41,398 bases of DNA, taken from NCBI RefSeq assembly GCF_004348335.1, contig NZ_SMJW01000041.1:1-41398 (forward strand). The letters are read 5' to 3'. Under the pieces are notes generated by a model. That model saw only the letters and a program-made list of their open reading frames with translations, was not told the DNA's origin and did no database searches. Positions within the stretch are counted from its first letter, which is position 1. Each line of letters begins with the position of its first letter. Shown here in pieces: positions 22,998 through 30,603 of the stretch. The DNA comes from Actinomadura bangladeshensis. Lineage in GTDB: Bacteria > Actinomycetota > Actinomycetes > Streptosporangiales > Streptosporangiaceae. The translations under genes and the position numbers were made by a program.

Positions 22998-23846
22998 ATG
23001 ACCGCCGACCTGGACGCGTCCACGAGCGCACGGCCGCGCCGGCGCGCTCCGCAGCAGCTGCTGTTCAGCTTCCTCGGGTCGCTCGTCCTCGACCGAGGCC
23101 ACCCGCCGATCAGCTCGCGGGTCTTCCTGCACCTGCTCGACGACCTCGGGGTCGCGGAGGCGGCGGGCCGCGCCACCCTCGCCAGGATGACCCGCAAAGG
23201 GCTGCTCGCCCGCGTCCGGGAGGGGCGCACCGCCCGGTTCTCGCTCACCCCGTGGGCGGAGGAGCTGCTGCGCGAGGCGAGGCCGCGGGTCCGCTCCGCG
23301 CGGCCGTTCACCCATCCGGGCGGCGAGTGGACGCTGCTCAGCTACTCGATGCCGGAGAGCCGCCGCGACCTGCGGCACCAGATCCGCGCCCGGCTGATCT
23401 GGGCCGGGTTCGGCGGGCTGCGGGACGGGCTGTGGATCGCGCCCGGCCGGGTCGACATCGCCGCGATCTTCGACGGGCCCGAGTTCGCCGGGCTGGGCGA
23501 GCTGGCCGACGCGTTCTACTCCGTCCCGGTCGAGGGCACCGACGTGCCGCGGCTGCTGCGCCGGGCATGGGACGTCGACGCGATCCGCGCCGAGCACGAG
23601 GCGTTCATCGCGACCTGGACGCCGGACCGCGAGCGGACCGGGCGCCCGCTGACCCGGCTGACCCTGCTCGGCGCGGACTGGCTGCAGCTGCTGCGCACCG
23701 ACCCCGGCCTGCCCGCCGAGCACCTCCCGGACGGCTGGCCCGCCGCCGCGTCCACCGCCCTGTACCGGGAGCGGTTCGCCGTCCTCGAACCGGACGCGGC
23801 CGCGCAGCTCGGCAGGCTCCTCGCCGACGACGCCGGGCGCCGCTGA
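22998..23846 (+). CDS. PaaX-family transcriptional repressor
   Basis: A 282-residue regulator. The ATG at 22998 follows GGAGGGAC. The N-terminal winged helix (about residues 15-80) contains APQQLLFSFLGSLVLDRGHPPISS and LARMTRKGLLARVREGRTARFSLT, as in PaaX. The middle has EWTLLSYSMPESRRDLRHQIRARLIWAGFGGLRDGLWIAP, the PaaX central-domain signature, and the C-terminal third is PaaX_C-like. PaaX proteins answer to aryl-CoA esters, classically phenylacetyl-CoA. Its divergent position suggests that it controls the SDR-amidohydrolase-MaoC operon with an acyl-CoA as the effector. Confidence 0.93.
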   Translation: MTADLDASTSARPRRRAPQQLLFSFLGSLVLDRGHPPISSRVFLHLLDDLGVAEAAGRATLARMTRKGLLARVREGRTARFSLTPWAEELLREARPRVRSARPFTHPGGEWTLLSYSMPESRRDLRHQIRARLIWAGFGGLRDGLWIAPGRVDIAAIFDGPEFAGLGELADAFYSVPVEGTDVPRLLRRAWDVDAIRAEHEAFIATWTPDRERTGRPLTRLTLLGADWLQLLRTDPGLPAEHLPDGWPAAASTALYRERFAVLEPDAAAQLGRLLADDAGRR

Positions 23847-24154
23847 ACCCGCCCCGGCGGTGGCGCGCAGCGTCCTACCTGTACGGGCCTGCGGCGGATG
23901 CCCCGCCGGAACGCACGCCGATCCCGGGACCGCCGAGATCCGCACAGCGGATTTCCGCGCAGCCATTTATGGAATGGCCGAAAAGCGGAATCGCGGGGCG
24001 AGTCGCCGAGACGATCTAGCGGACGGGCGCGGCGCACCGTACTTTGGCTGCATCGCCGCGCTCGTCAGCAGTACGAGTTCGTCATCGGCGCCGTGCTCAT
24101 CGGAGAGCCGCCCGTTCACGGGCGCGCTCCCACGCGTCCGCAGAAAGGGCCGCA
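23847..24154 (+). other. Intergenic stretch before the P450 gene with two small palindromes
   Basis: No convincing gene. Two inverted repeats are visible: ATCCGC-ACA-GCGGAT at 23938-23952 and GCCATT-TATGG-AATGGC at 23962-23978. They lie 177-217 bases before the P450 start and may be regulator sites. A clear promoter was not found. Confidence 0.4.
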
Positions 24155-25369
24155 ATGGAGAATCCGCTCGTCATCGACCCGACCGGCAGCGATGTCCAGG
24201 GGGAGGCCGCGAAACTGCGGGCCAGGGGCCCGGTGACGCCCGTGGAACTGCCGGGCGGCGTCGTCGCGTGGGCGGTCACCGGCCAGGAGCAGCTCAAACG
24301 GCTGCTGGCCGACCCCCGCGTCTCCAAGGACCCGAACCGGCACTGGGCGAAATGGATCAGCGGCGAGGTCGGCGAGGAATGGCCGCTCAGCCTGTGGGTG
24401 TCGGTGAAGAACATGTTCACCGCCTACGGCGAGGAGCACCGCCGGCTCCGCGCGATCATCTCCCGCGCGTTCACCCCGCGCCGCACCGAGGTGCTCCGGC
24501 CGGACGTCGAGCGGATCACCGCCGGCCTGCTCGACGGGCTCGCCGCCTCCCCCGGCGGGCGCGCCGACCTGCGCGAGGCGTTCGCCTACCCGCTGCCGAT
24601 CGAGGTGATCTGCCGGCTGTTCGGCGTCCCGGACGCGAGCCGGCCGGCGCTGCGGCGCTGCGTGGACGGCATCTTCAACACGGCGCTGACGCAGGAGGAG
24701 GCGGTCGCCAACCAGATGGAGATGTACGGCATCCTGCAGGACTTCGTCGCGTTCCGGCGCCGCGAGCCCGCCGACGACCTGGCCGGCGTCCTCATCTCCT
24801 CCCGCGACGAGGACGGCTCGCAGCTCAGCGAGACCGAGCTGGTCGACACGCTGATCCTGATGATCTCGGCCGGGCACGAGACGACGGTGAACCTGCTCGA
24901 CCAGGTGATCACCGCGCTGCTGACGCACCCGGAGCAGCGCGCACTCGTCCGGTCCGGCCGGGTGCCGTGGACCGAGGTGATCGAGGAGGCGCTGCGCTGG
25001 CAGGCGCCCGTCGCGAACCTGCCGCTCCGCTACGCCGTCGAGGACATCGACGTCGACGGCGTCACGATCGGGAAGGGCGAGGCGATCCTCGCCGCCTACG
25101 CGGCCGCCGGGCGCGACCTTTCCCTGCACGGCGACGACGCCGACCTGTTCGACGTCGAGCGCGCGAACAAGGAGCACATCTCCTTCGGCCACGGCGTGCA
25201 CTTCTGCGTCGGTTCGCATCTGGCGCGAATGGAGGCCGAGATCTCGCTGCCCGCGCTTTTCGAGCGCTTCCCGGATATGGAGCTGGCGGTCGATCCGCCG
25301 GAACTGCCTCCGGTCGAGTCGTTCATCTCCAACGGCCACCGCTCGCTGCCGGTCACGTTGAATTCGTAG
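24155..25369 (+). CDS. Cytochrome P450 (soluble bacterial type)
   Basis: A 404-residue P450 of CYP105/107-like size. The ATG at 24155 follows GAAAGGG. Marks: the I-helix AGHETT (Ala239-Thr244), ExxR in EEALRW (Glu278, Arg281), and the haem loop [15 protein letters not shown] with Cys351. There is no membrane anchor, so it should be cytoplasmic and need a ferredoxin and a reductase, neither of which is adjacent. It hydroxylates or demethylates an unknown substrate; nearness to the aromatic region is suggestive only. It is convergent with the LigD-type gene, with a hairpin between them. Confidence 0.95.
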   Translation: MENPLVIDPTGSDVQGEAAKLRARGPVTPVELPGGVVAWAVTGQEQLKRLLADPRVSKDPNRHWAKWISGEVGEEWPLSLWVSVKNMFTAYGEEHRRLRAIISRAFTPRRTEVLRPDVERITAGLLDGLAASPGGRADLREAFAYPLPIEVICRLFGVPDASRPALRRCVDGIFNTALTQEEAVANQMEMYGILQDFVAFRRREPADDLAGVLISSRDEDGSQLSETELVDTLILMISAGHETTVNLLDQVITALLTHPEQRALVRSGRVPWTEVIEEALRWQAPVANLPLRYAVEDIDVDGVTIGKGEAILAAYAAAGRDLSLHGDDADLFDVERANKEHISFGHGVHFCVGSHLARMEAEISLPALFERFPDMELAVDPPELPPVESFISNGHRSLPVTLNS

Positions 25370-25386
25370 GGTTCCCGCCGCGTTCT

Positions 25387-25416
25387 CCCCGGCTCACCGG
25401 GATCGGTCAGCCGGGG
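25387..25416. terminator. Hairpin between P450 and LigD-type genes
   Basis: CCCCGGCT (25387-25394) pairs with AGCCGGGG (25409-25416), with an inner ACCG/CGGT pair. It overlaps the last bases of the LigD-type gene and can end both convergent transcripts. Confidence 0.6.
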
Positions 25417-26363
25417 GCGCGGCGCGCCCTCGCCCGGCGTTTCCCCTCGTGCATGGCCTGGACCCGCGCGATCGGAATCGTGTGCCCGTGCTCGATCAGT
25501 TCGGCGGGCAGGGCCTGCGGTTCGGGCATGAGCTCCGACCACGGGTCGCGGTCGCCGAGGACGCCGAGCGCGGTCCTGATCGTGAAGTCGGCCGGGGCGA
25601 CGCCGTCGAGGTCGTCCCACGCGACGGGGAACGAGACGGGCGTGCCGGGGCGGATGCGCGGGCTGTAGGCGGCGGCCACGGTCGCGCCGCCAGCGCGGGT
25701 CGAGTCGAGGAACACCTTGCCGCCCCGGTCCTCGCGGATGAACGCCGTCGTCGCGAGGCCGGGGTCGAGCCGTTCGGCGCGGACGCCGAGCGCGCGGGTG
25801 GCGGCGGCGACGTCCTCGGCGGGCGTCCGGCCGTCCAGCGGTACGAACACGTGCACGCCCTTGGCGCCGCTGGTCTTCACCGCGCCCCGCAGCCCGGAGT
25901 CGTCCAGCGCCCGCCGGACGAGGTGCGCGGCGCGGACGGCGGCGCCGAACGCGTCCGCCCCCGGCGGGTCGATGTCGATGACCAGGTGGGTGGGGCGGTC
26001 GGGCGCGTCCGCGCGGAACAGCGGCGGGTGGTACTCGACGGCGCGCTGGTTGGCGAACCACAGCAGCGTGCGGCGGTCGTCGCACAGCGCGTACGACACC
26101 TCGCGCCGGGACGTCTCCGCCCACACCTGCACCGTCCGCACCCACTCCGGCGTGTACTTCGGGGTGTTCTTCTGCATGAACGGCTTCTGGCCGCGCAGCA
26201 CGCGGATCACCGACAGCGGGCGCCCGGCGAGCTGCGGGACGATGCGCCCGGCGACGGCGTCCAGGTAGTCGACCAGGTCGCGTTTCGTCGCGCCGGCCCC
26301 CTCGAACAGGGGCTGGTCCAGGTTGGTCAGCCGGACCCCGGCACGCTCCTCTTCGGCGCTCAC
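25407..26363 (-). CDS. Stand-alone LigD-type polymerase/primase (NHEJ PolDom)
   Basis: A 318-residue archaeo-eukaryotic-primase-type polymerase. The GTG at 26361-26363 (SAEEERAGVRLTNLDQPLF) is favoured, since upstream codons would run into the divergent promoter. Key segments: GQKPFMQKNTPKY, the metal-binding IDIDPP (Asp130, Asp132), VKTSGAKGVHVFVPL, and the C-terminal WDDLDGVAPADFTI with RDPW. In mycobacteria the PolDom is fused to the LigD ligase and fills gaps in end joining with Ku. Here only the polymerase part exists and no Ku or ligase gene is nearby. It is divergent from the PaiB-like gene. Confidence 0.93.
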   Translation of the reverse strand: MSAEEERAGVRLTNLDQPLFEGAGATKRDLVDYLDAVAGRIVPQLAGRPLSVIRVLRGQKPFMQKNTPKYTPEWVRTVQVWAETSRREVSYALCDDRRTLLWFANQRAVEYHPPLFRADAPDRPTHLVIDIDPPGADAFGAAVRAAHLVRRALDDSGLRGAVKTSGAKGVHVFVPLDGRTPAEDVAAATRALGVRAERLDPGLATTAFIREDRGGKVFLDSTRAGGATVAAAYSPRIRPGTPVSFPVAWDDLDGVAPADFTIRTALGVLGDRDPWSELMPEPQALPAELIEHGHTIPIARVQAMHEGKRRARARRAPG

Positions 26364-26414
26364 CCCACCACCTTCGCACGTGCGTCCGACAACGCCGGGT
26401 GTAGCGTCGCGTCC

Positions 26415-27029
26415 ATGTACGTTCCGGCGCATTTCTCCGCAGGCGACGCCGAGGTCCGGGAGCTGCTGGCCGGGTGCGACGCGGCCGACCTGGTGACGAG
26501 CACGCCGCGGGGGCTCATCGCCACGTTCCTGCCCGTCCTCTACGACCCGTCGGCGGGCGAGCACGGCGCGATCCTGGCGCACGTCGCCCGCAACAACGAC
26601 CAGTGGCGCGAGCCCGCCGCCGGAGAGTCACTGTTCATCCTGCACGGCCCGGACGCGTACGTGTCGCCGTCCTGGTACCCGTCCAAGCGCGAGCACGGGC
26701 GCGCGGTGCCGACGTGGAACTACCTGACCGCGCACGTCTACGGCCGGCTCGTCGTCCACGACGACCCCGCCTGGGTGGAGTCGATGGTGCGCCGCCTGAC
26801 CGAGCGCCACGAGAGCGGCCGCGAACCCTCGTGGTCGGTGGACGACGCCCCGCCGAGCTACATCGCGGGCCAGTTGCGCGCGATCGTCGGCCTGGAACTG
26901 GTCATCACCCGGATCGAGGCCAAGGCGAAGATGAGCCAGAACCGGCCGGAGGCCGACCGCGCCGGGGTCGTGGACGGCTACCTGGCCGAGGGCGACACCA
27001 CGATGGCCGAGGCCGTCCGCGACGCCTAG
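26415..27029 (+). CDS. FMN-binding negative regulator, PaiB family
   Basis: A 204-residue protein of the PaiB family, which has a split-barrel flavin fold. The ATG at 26415 starts MYVPAHFSAGDAEVRELL. Marks: FLPVLYDP, LAHVARNNDQWR, the YVSPSWYPSKREHGRAVPTWNYLTAHVYG core, and LVITRIEAKAKMSQNR at the end. PaiB in Bacillus affects sporulation and degradative enzymes, but most relatives are undefined FMN proteins that may be enzymes or regulators. The gene stands alone, 51 bases from the divergent LigD-type start, and is convergent with the next operon. Confidence 0.92.
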   Translation: MYVPAHFSAGDAEVRELLAGCDAADLVTSTPRGLIATFLPVLYDPSAGEHGAILAHVARNNDQWREPAAGESLFILHGPDAYVSPSWYPSKREHGRAVPTWNYLTAHVYGRLVVHDDPAWVESMVRRLTERHESGREPSWSVDDAPPSYIAGQLRAIVGLELVITRIEAKAKMSQNRPEADRAGVVDGYLAEGDTTMAEAVRDA

Positions 27030-27051
27030 CCCCCTCGCCGGCGCGTCTCCC

Positions 27052-28056
27052 TCAGCCCAGCAGGTCGAGAGTCGTGGTGACGTGGGGGACGTGGCCGGCG
27101 GCGCAGGTGTGGGACGCGACGTCGGCGCCCACGCCCAGCGCGGTCGGGATGAGGCGGTTCGTGCGGAACGCGATGCCGGGGTCGCGGAGCATCGGGTTGG
27201 CGCCCGGGACCACCTCCGAGAGCAGCACGAACGTCGGGTCGATGACCTTGGTGGCGCCGTCCTCGTCCTCGACCTCCACCCAGGCGTGCACGAGGTCGGG
27301 CAGGCCGACCAGCCAGCCGATCCGCGTCGTCGCGGGGATGCCCTCCTCGCGGCAGAGGCGGGCGATGTAGCGGCTGGCGGAGCCGCAGCTCGCGAACCCG
27401 CGCGGGATGAGGGACTCGTCGTTGCGCATCGCCTCGGGGAGGCGCAGCCAGCGCAGCTCCGCGCCCATGAACTCGCGCAGGATCGCGCGGAGCGCGGGCG
27501 AGCGCAGCACCGGGCAGTCGCCGACCGTCCGCAGGACGGCGGACAGGGTGAGCGCGGGGCCGGACGCGCGGGCGGTCGCCGACGTCCCGGCGGGGACGTT
27601 GCGCGCCGCGCCCGCCGGATGCGCGCGGACCTGGCGGACCTTCCCGCCGTACGCGCCGGTCCGCGGCCGGGCGAGGGTGTTGCGGGCGCCGGGGGCGCAG
27701 CCGTCGGGGGCGCCGCAGGCGACCCGCAGCTCGAACCGGGACATGCGGGGCGCCATGAGGTCCTCGCAGGACGAGCGGGTCCAGCCCAGGGCGGCCGCGA
27801 CGCCCCGCTCGATCCCGGTGCGCCCGGAGCCGGAGTACAGGGCCAGGTTGAAGATGTCGCGGGAGTCGAGCCGTTCGCGGCCGCGGTCGCCGGTGGCCGG
27901 GAGCCCGTGCCGGATCAGGTCGGACAGCGTGCGGTCGTCGCAGGCGAGCATCGCGGCGGCCTCGGCCCGGCCGGTGTCGGGACGGCGGTGCTCCGGGGGG
28001 ATGACGAGGATGCCGTCGAGCGTGCGCAGCAGGGGGTGAGCGGCGGCACGGGCCAT
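27052..28056 (-). CDS. Transglutaminase-like domain protein, downstream of the monooxygenase
   Basis: A 334-residue protein. The ATG at 28054-28056 is one base after the stop of the monooxygenase gene. Residues 190-280 have the transglutaminase/protease-like core: Cys224 in RGFASCGSASRY, RLCREEGIPATTRIGW, His258 in LVHAWVEVED and Asp273 in KVIDPTF, a plausible Cys-His-Asp triad. Residues 1-180 are cysteine-bearing and helical; I recognise no family. No signal peptide is visible, so it seems cytoplasmic. It may be a peptidase or an acyl-transferring enzyme; the tie to the monooxygenase is by operon only. Confidence 0.75.
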   Translation of the reverse strand: MARAAAHPLLRTLDGILVIPPEHRRPDTGRAEAAAMLACDDRTLSDLIRHGLPATGDRGRERLDSRDIFNLALYSGSGRTGIERGVAAALGWTRSSCEDLMAPRMSRFELRVACGAPDGCAPGARNTLARPRTGAYGGKVRQVRAHPAGAARNVPAGTSATARASGPALTLSAVLRTVGDCPVLRSPALRAILREFMGAELRWLRLPEAMRNDESLIPRGFASCGSASRYIARLCREEGIPATTRIGWLVGLPDLVHAWVEVEDEDGATKVIDPTFVLLSEVVPGANPMLRDPGIAFRTNRLIPTALGVGADVASHTCAAGHVPHVTTTLDLLG

Positions 28057-28057
28057 G

Positions 28058-29527
28058 TCAGCGCTGCACGAAGCGGTAGTCGGACGGGTCGAGGCGGCGG
28101 GTGCGGCGGCGGTAGTCGAGCATCGAGCCCGGCCAGTTGCTGGCGTTGCGGCCGTCGCCCCGCAGGTACCAGCTGCCGCAGCCGCCGGCGTTCCAGACCG
28201 TCCGGCCGAGGCGGCGCTGGAGGCGCTCGTCGAACGCGGAGAGCACGCCCTCGCGGACGTCCATGTACAGCACCTCCGGGTCGCGCAGCGCACGAACGGC
28301 CTGCACGATGTAGGCGATCTGGCTCTCCAGCATGTGTACCACCGACCCGGAACCGACGTTGGTGTTGGGCCCGTACATCAGGAAGAAATTCGGGAAACCG
28401 GCGACGGCCAGGCCGAGGTAGGCGCGCGGCCCGTCCCGCCAGGCGTCCTCCAGCGCGCGGCCGTCCAGTCCCGTGACGCGCATCGGCGCGACGAAGCCGT
28501 GCGACCGGAAGCCGGTGCCCATGATGATGGTGTCGGCCGGATGCGACCTCCCGTCGGCGGTGACGACCGCGTCCGGGGTGACCTTGACGATCGCGCTGGT
28601 GACGACGTCCACGTGCGGCAGGTTGAGGGAGCGGTAGTAGTCGCTGGAGACCAGGACGCGCTTGCAGCCCAGCTCGTAGTCGGGCGTCAGGTTCCTGCGC
28701 ATCTCCTTGTCGCGCACCGACCACCGCGTGGTGCGGCAGAGCGCGCGGATGTGCGCCGACAGCACCCGGCGTCCGCGCGGCGAGATCAGCATCGGGTTGA
28801 GCAGCACCTCGAACCAGACGAAGACCCCGAGCCGGGACAGCCGCTGCAGGACGGGGACGCGGCGGTTGAGCCAGGACCGGGCGCGGGGGTAGCGGCGGTC
28901 CCACTTCCAGCCCACCCACTGCGGTTCGCGCTGGAACACGGTCAGCCTGGCCGCCTCCGGCGCGATCCGCGGGACGAACTGGACGGCGCTCGCCCCGTTG
29001 CCGACGACGGCGATCTCGCGTCCGGAGAGGTCGCGGCCGTGGTCCCACTCCGCGGAGTGGAAGACGGTGCCGCCGAACGACTCCAGGCCCGGGATGTCGG
29101 GGACGGACGGCCGGCTGAGCTGCCCGCACGCGGAGACGAGCACGTCCGCCTCGCGGGTCTCCCCGCCGGCGGTCCGCAGGGTCCACCGGCCGGACCCGGC
29201 GTCGAACTCGGCGGCGGTGATCTCCGTGCCGAACGCCATGTGCTCCATGACGCCGTACTTGCGGGCGCACGCCCGCAGGTAGTCGAGGATCTCCGGCTGC
29301 GGCGCGAACCTGCGCGACCAGTCGTGCTTCGGCTCGAAGGAGTAGGAGTACAGGTGCGACGGCGCGTCGCAGGCGGCGCCCGGGTAGGTGTTCTCGCGCC
29401 ACACCCCGCCGACGTCCCCGGCCCGCTCGAACACGGTGAAGCCGGTGAGGCCCGCGCGCTTCAGGCCGATGGCGAGTCCCAGCCCGCTGAACCCGCTCCC
29501 CACGATCGCGACCGACGGTCCGCCCAT
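28058..29527 (-). CDS. Flavin monooxygenase, Baeyer-Villiger type
   Basis: A 489-residue FAD/NADPH monooxygenase. The ATG at 29525-29527 follows AAGGGA. The FAD motif GSGFSG is at residues 10-15; FERAGDVGGVWREN, TYPGAACDAPSHLYSYSF, the Baeyer-Villiger fingerprint FGGTVFHSAEW (Phe151-Trp161), the NADPH motif VVGNGAS and the GTGFRSHGF segment follow in order. Such enzymes insert oxygen into ketones to make esters or lactones. The C-terminal SWYLRGDGRNASNWPGS matches the group often called flavin-containing monooxygenase in mycobacteria. It is the first gene of a pair with the transglutaminase-like gene, and a palindrome lies about 40 bases upstream. Confidence 0.93.
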   Translation of the reverse strand: MGGPSVAIVGSGFSGLGLAIGLKRAGLTGFTVFERAGDVGGVWRENTYPGAACDAPSHLYSYSFEPKHDWSRRFAPQPEILDYLRACARKYGVMEHMAFGTEITAAEFDAGSGRWTLRTAGGETREADVLVSACGQLSRPSVPDIPGLESFGGTVFHSAEWDHGRDLSGREIAVVGNGASAVQFVPRIAPEAARLTVFQREPQWVGWKWDRRYPRARSWLNRRVPVLQRLSRLGVFVWFEVLLNPMLISPRGRRVLSAHIRALCRTTRWSVRDKEMRRNLTPDYELGCKRVLVSSDYYRSLNLPHVDVVTSAIVKVTPDAVVTADGRSHPADTIIMGTGFRSHGFVAPMRVTGLDGRALEDAWRDGPRAYLGLAVAGFPNFFLMYGPNTNVGSGSVVHMLESQIAYIVQAVRALRDPEVLYMDVREGVLSAFDERLQRRLGRTVWNAGGCGSWYLRGDGRNASNWPGSMLDYRRRTRRLDPSDYRFVQR

Positions 29528-29565
29528 GGCACGTCCCTTCAACGCCCATGCCACCCTAACCTCTC

Positions 29566-29582
29566 ATTGGCGACCCGCCAAT
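29566..29582 (-). promoter_or_regulatory. Palindrome upstream of the Baeyer-Villiger monooxygenase
   Basis: ATTGGC-GACCC-GCCAAT, perfect 6-bp arms with a 5-base spacer, 39 bases before the ATG. It is A/T-richer than its surroundings and looks like a TetR-type operator. No regulator gene is adjacent, so the binding protein is unknown. Confidence 0.5.
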
Positions 29583-29625
29583 AGTGCCGCGGACGAGACC
29601 CCGGCGACCTCGCCCGGCCGTCGGG

Positions 29626-29901
29626 TCAGCGCGGCCGCCAGGGCGATTCCGGGGACGTGGGACGGGGGTCGGCGCTGACCCGGAGGGCGTAGGTGGGGGT
29701 CGGCGCCTGCGCGACGGGGCCGAGGTAGACGTGCCCGGTCAGATGGCACCATGCGGGAAGGTCGAGGGGAGCCGCCGGATCGGCGGCCATCAGGTGGACG
29801 ACCGTGCCGGGCGCGAGCTCCGCGAGATGCGCCCGCAACTCCAGCAGGAGGCGCACGCAGGAGCGGTCGCCGCCGTCGATCACCACCGGCTCCGCGCTCA
29901 C
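29626..29901 (-). CDS. TusA-like (SirA family) small protein
   Basis: A 91-residue protein of the TusA fold. The start is uncertain; I prefer the GTG at 29899-29901 (SAEPVVIDGGDRSCVRLLLEL), with GGGG seven bases ahead; a GTG at 29922 is an alternative. Family features: VVIDGG, Cys15 at the start of the first helix, a hydrophobic strand GTVVHLMAADPAAPLDLPAWCHLTGH with Cys52. In classic TusA the key Cys is followed by Pro; here it is Val. TusA carries persulfide sulfur for tRNA modification, but actinobacterial relatives are largely unstudied. It stands alone between the monooxygenase and a STAS gene. Confidence 0.7.
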   Translation of the reverse strand: MSAEPVVIDGGDRSCVRLLLELRAHLAELAPGTVVHLMAADPAAPLDLPAWCHLTGHVYLGPVAQAPTPTYALRVSADPRPTSPESPWRPR

Positions 29902-30234
29902 TCCCGCACCCCGCTCACTCACACCCCGGTTCTGGCAGCCCACAGGGTGAAATATAGGGCTTTGCCACGACATATCAGCAGACAGGGGCACACGACCGTC
30001 CTCCCCTCCCCCTCGGGACGGCGCCCGGGCGCACCGGAGGTGGGCGTGATATCCGGGCGTTCAAAAGCGACAGAACAGGATGAAACGCCAGGGAACGCGT
30101 CCGTCCCCGATATGAGGGAGGGACGTCCTAGACTTGACCCTTCCTTTGAGGTTTCGTCCAGGATCAACGCTTACAGTCGCAGTGAAGTACCCCCCGTTGT
30201 CACTCAGGTGAGGAAACCGACTTTGGGGCGAACC
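29902..30234 (+). other. Divergent intergenic region between TusA-like and STAS genes
   Basis: No gene is supported. A strong -10-like TATATT lies on the minus strand at 29952-29957 towards the TusA-like gene, without a clear -35. Towards the STAS gene, TTGACC (30134-30139) and CAGGAT (30159-30164) may be a promoter, but the 19-base spacing is long. An untranslated leader of about 60 bases would follow. Confidence 0.4.
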
Positions 30235-30591
30235 ATGGATCTCGGAGCAGCGCGGGTGGAGATCACGCAGACCTGCGGGACGCTGACGTTCCCCGACGAG
30301 GTCGACCTGAGCAACGGCGAGGAGATCCTCGCGCAGGCCATTCGGCTCCTCGACTCCGGGGCACCGGCCCTGATCCTCGACCTCACCGACTGCGCGTTCT
30401 GCGACTCCAACGGGCTCAACGTCATCACCCGGTCGCAGATGCGGGCGAGCGAACTCGGCGTCCCCATGTGGGTGGTGCTCCCGCCGCGCGGCCTCGTCCG
30501 CCGGGTGTCCGACGTCGCCGGGCTGCAGCGCCGCGTCGCGATCGCGCCGGACGTGACGACGGCGCGCGAGGCGATCGCCGCGCACGGCTGA
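30235..30591 (+). CDS. STAS-domain anti-sigma factor antagonist
   Basis: A 118-residue SpoIIAA/RsbV-type protein. The ATG at 30235 has GGGG nine bases upstream; a GTG at 30208 would add nine residues. The core is ALILDLTDCAFCDSNGLNVITRS with Ser58, the residue phosphorylated by an RsbW-like kinase in known systems. The ending VAGLQRRVAIAPDVTTAREAI is family-like. When unphosphorylated, such proteins bind the anti-sigma kinase and free the sigma factor. No kinase, phosphatase or sigma gene is adjacent, so its partner lies elsewhere. It is convergent with the ROK gene. Confidence 0.92.
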   Translation: MDLGAARVEITQTCGTLTFPDEVDLSNGEEILAQAIRLLDSGAPALILDLTDCAFCDSNGLNVITRSQMRASELGVPMWVVLPPRGLVRRVSDVAGLQRRVAIAPDVTTAREAIAAHG

Positions 30592-30603
30592 CCCGCGCCC
30601 TGG

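Noticed and set aside
23898..24236. 112-codon plus-strand frame before the P450
   Set aside because: Arg-rich, no ribosome site, runs into the P450 gene in another frame.
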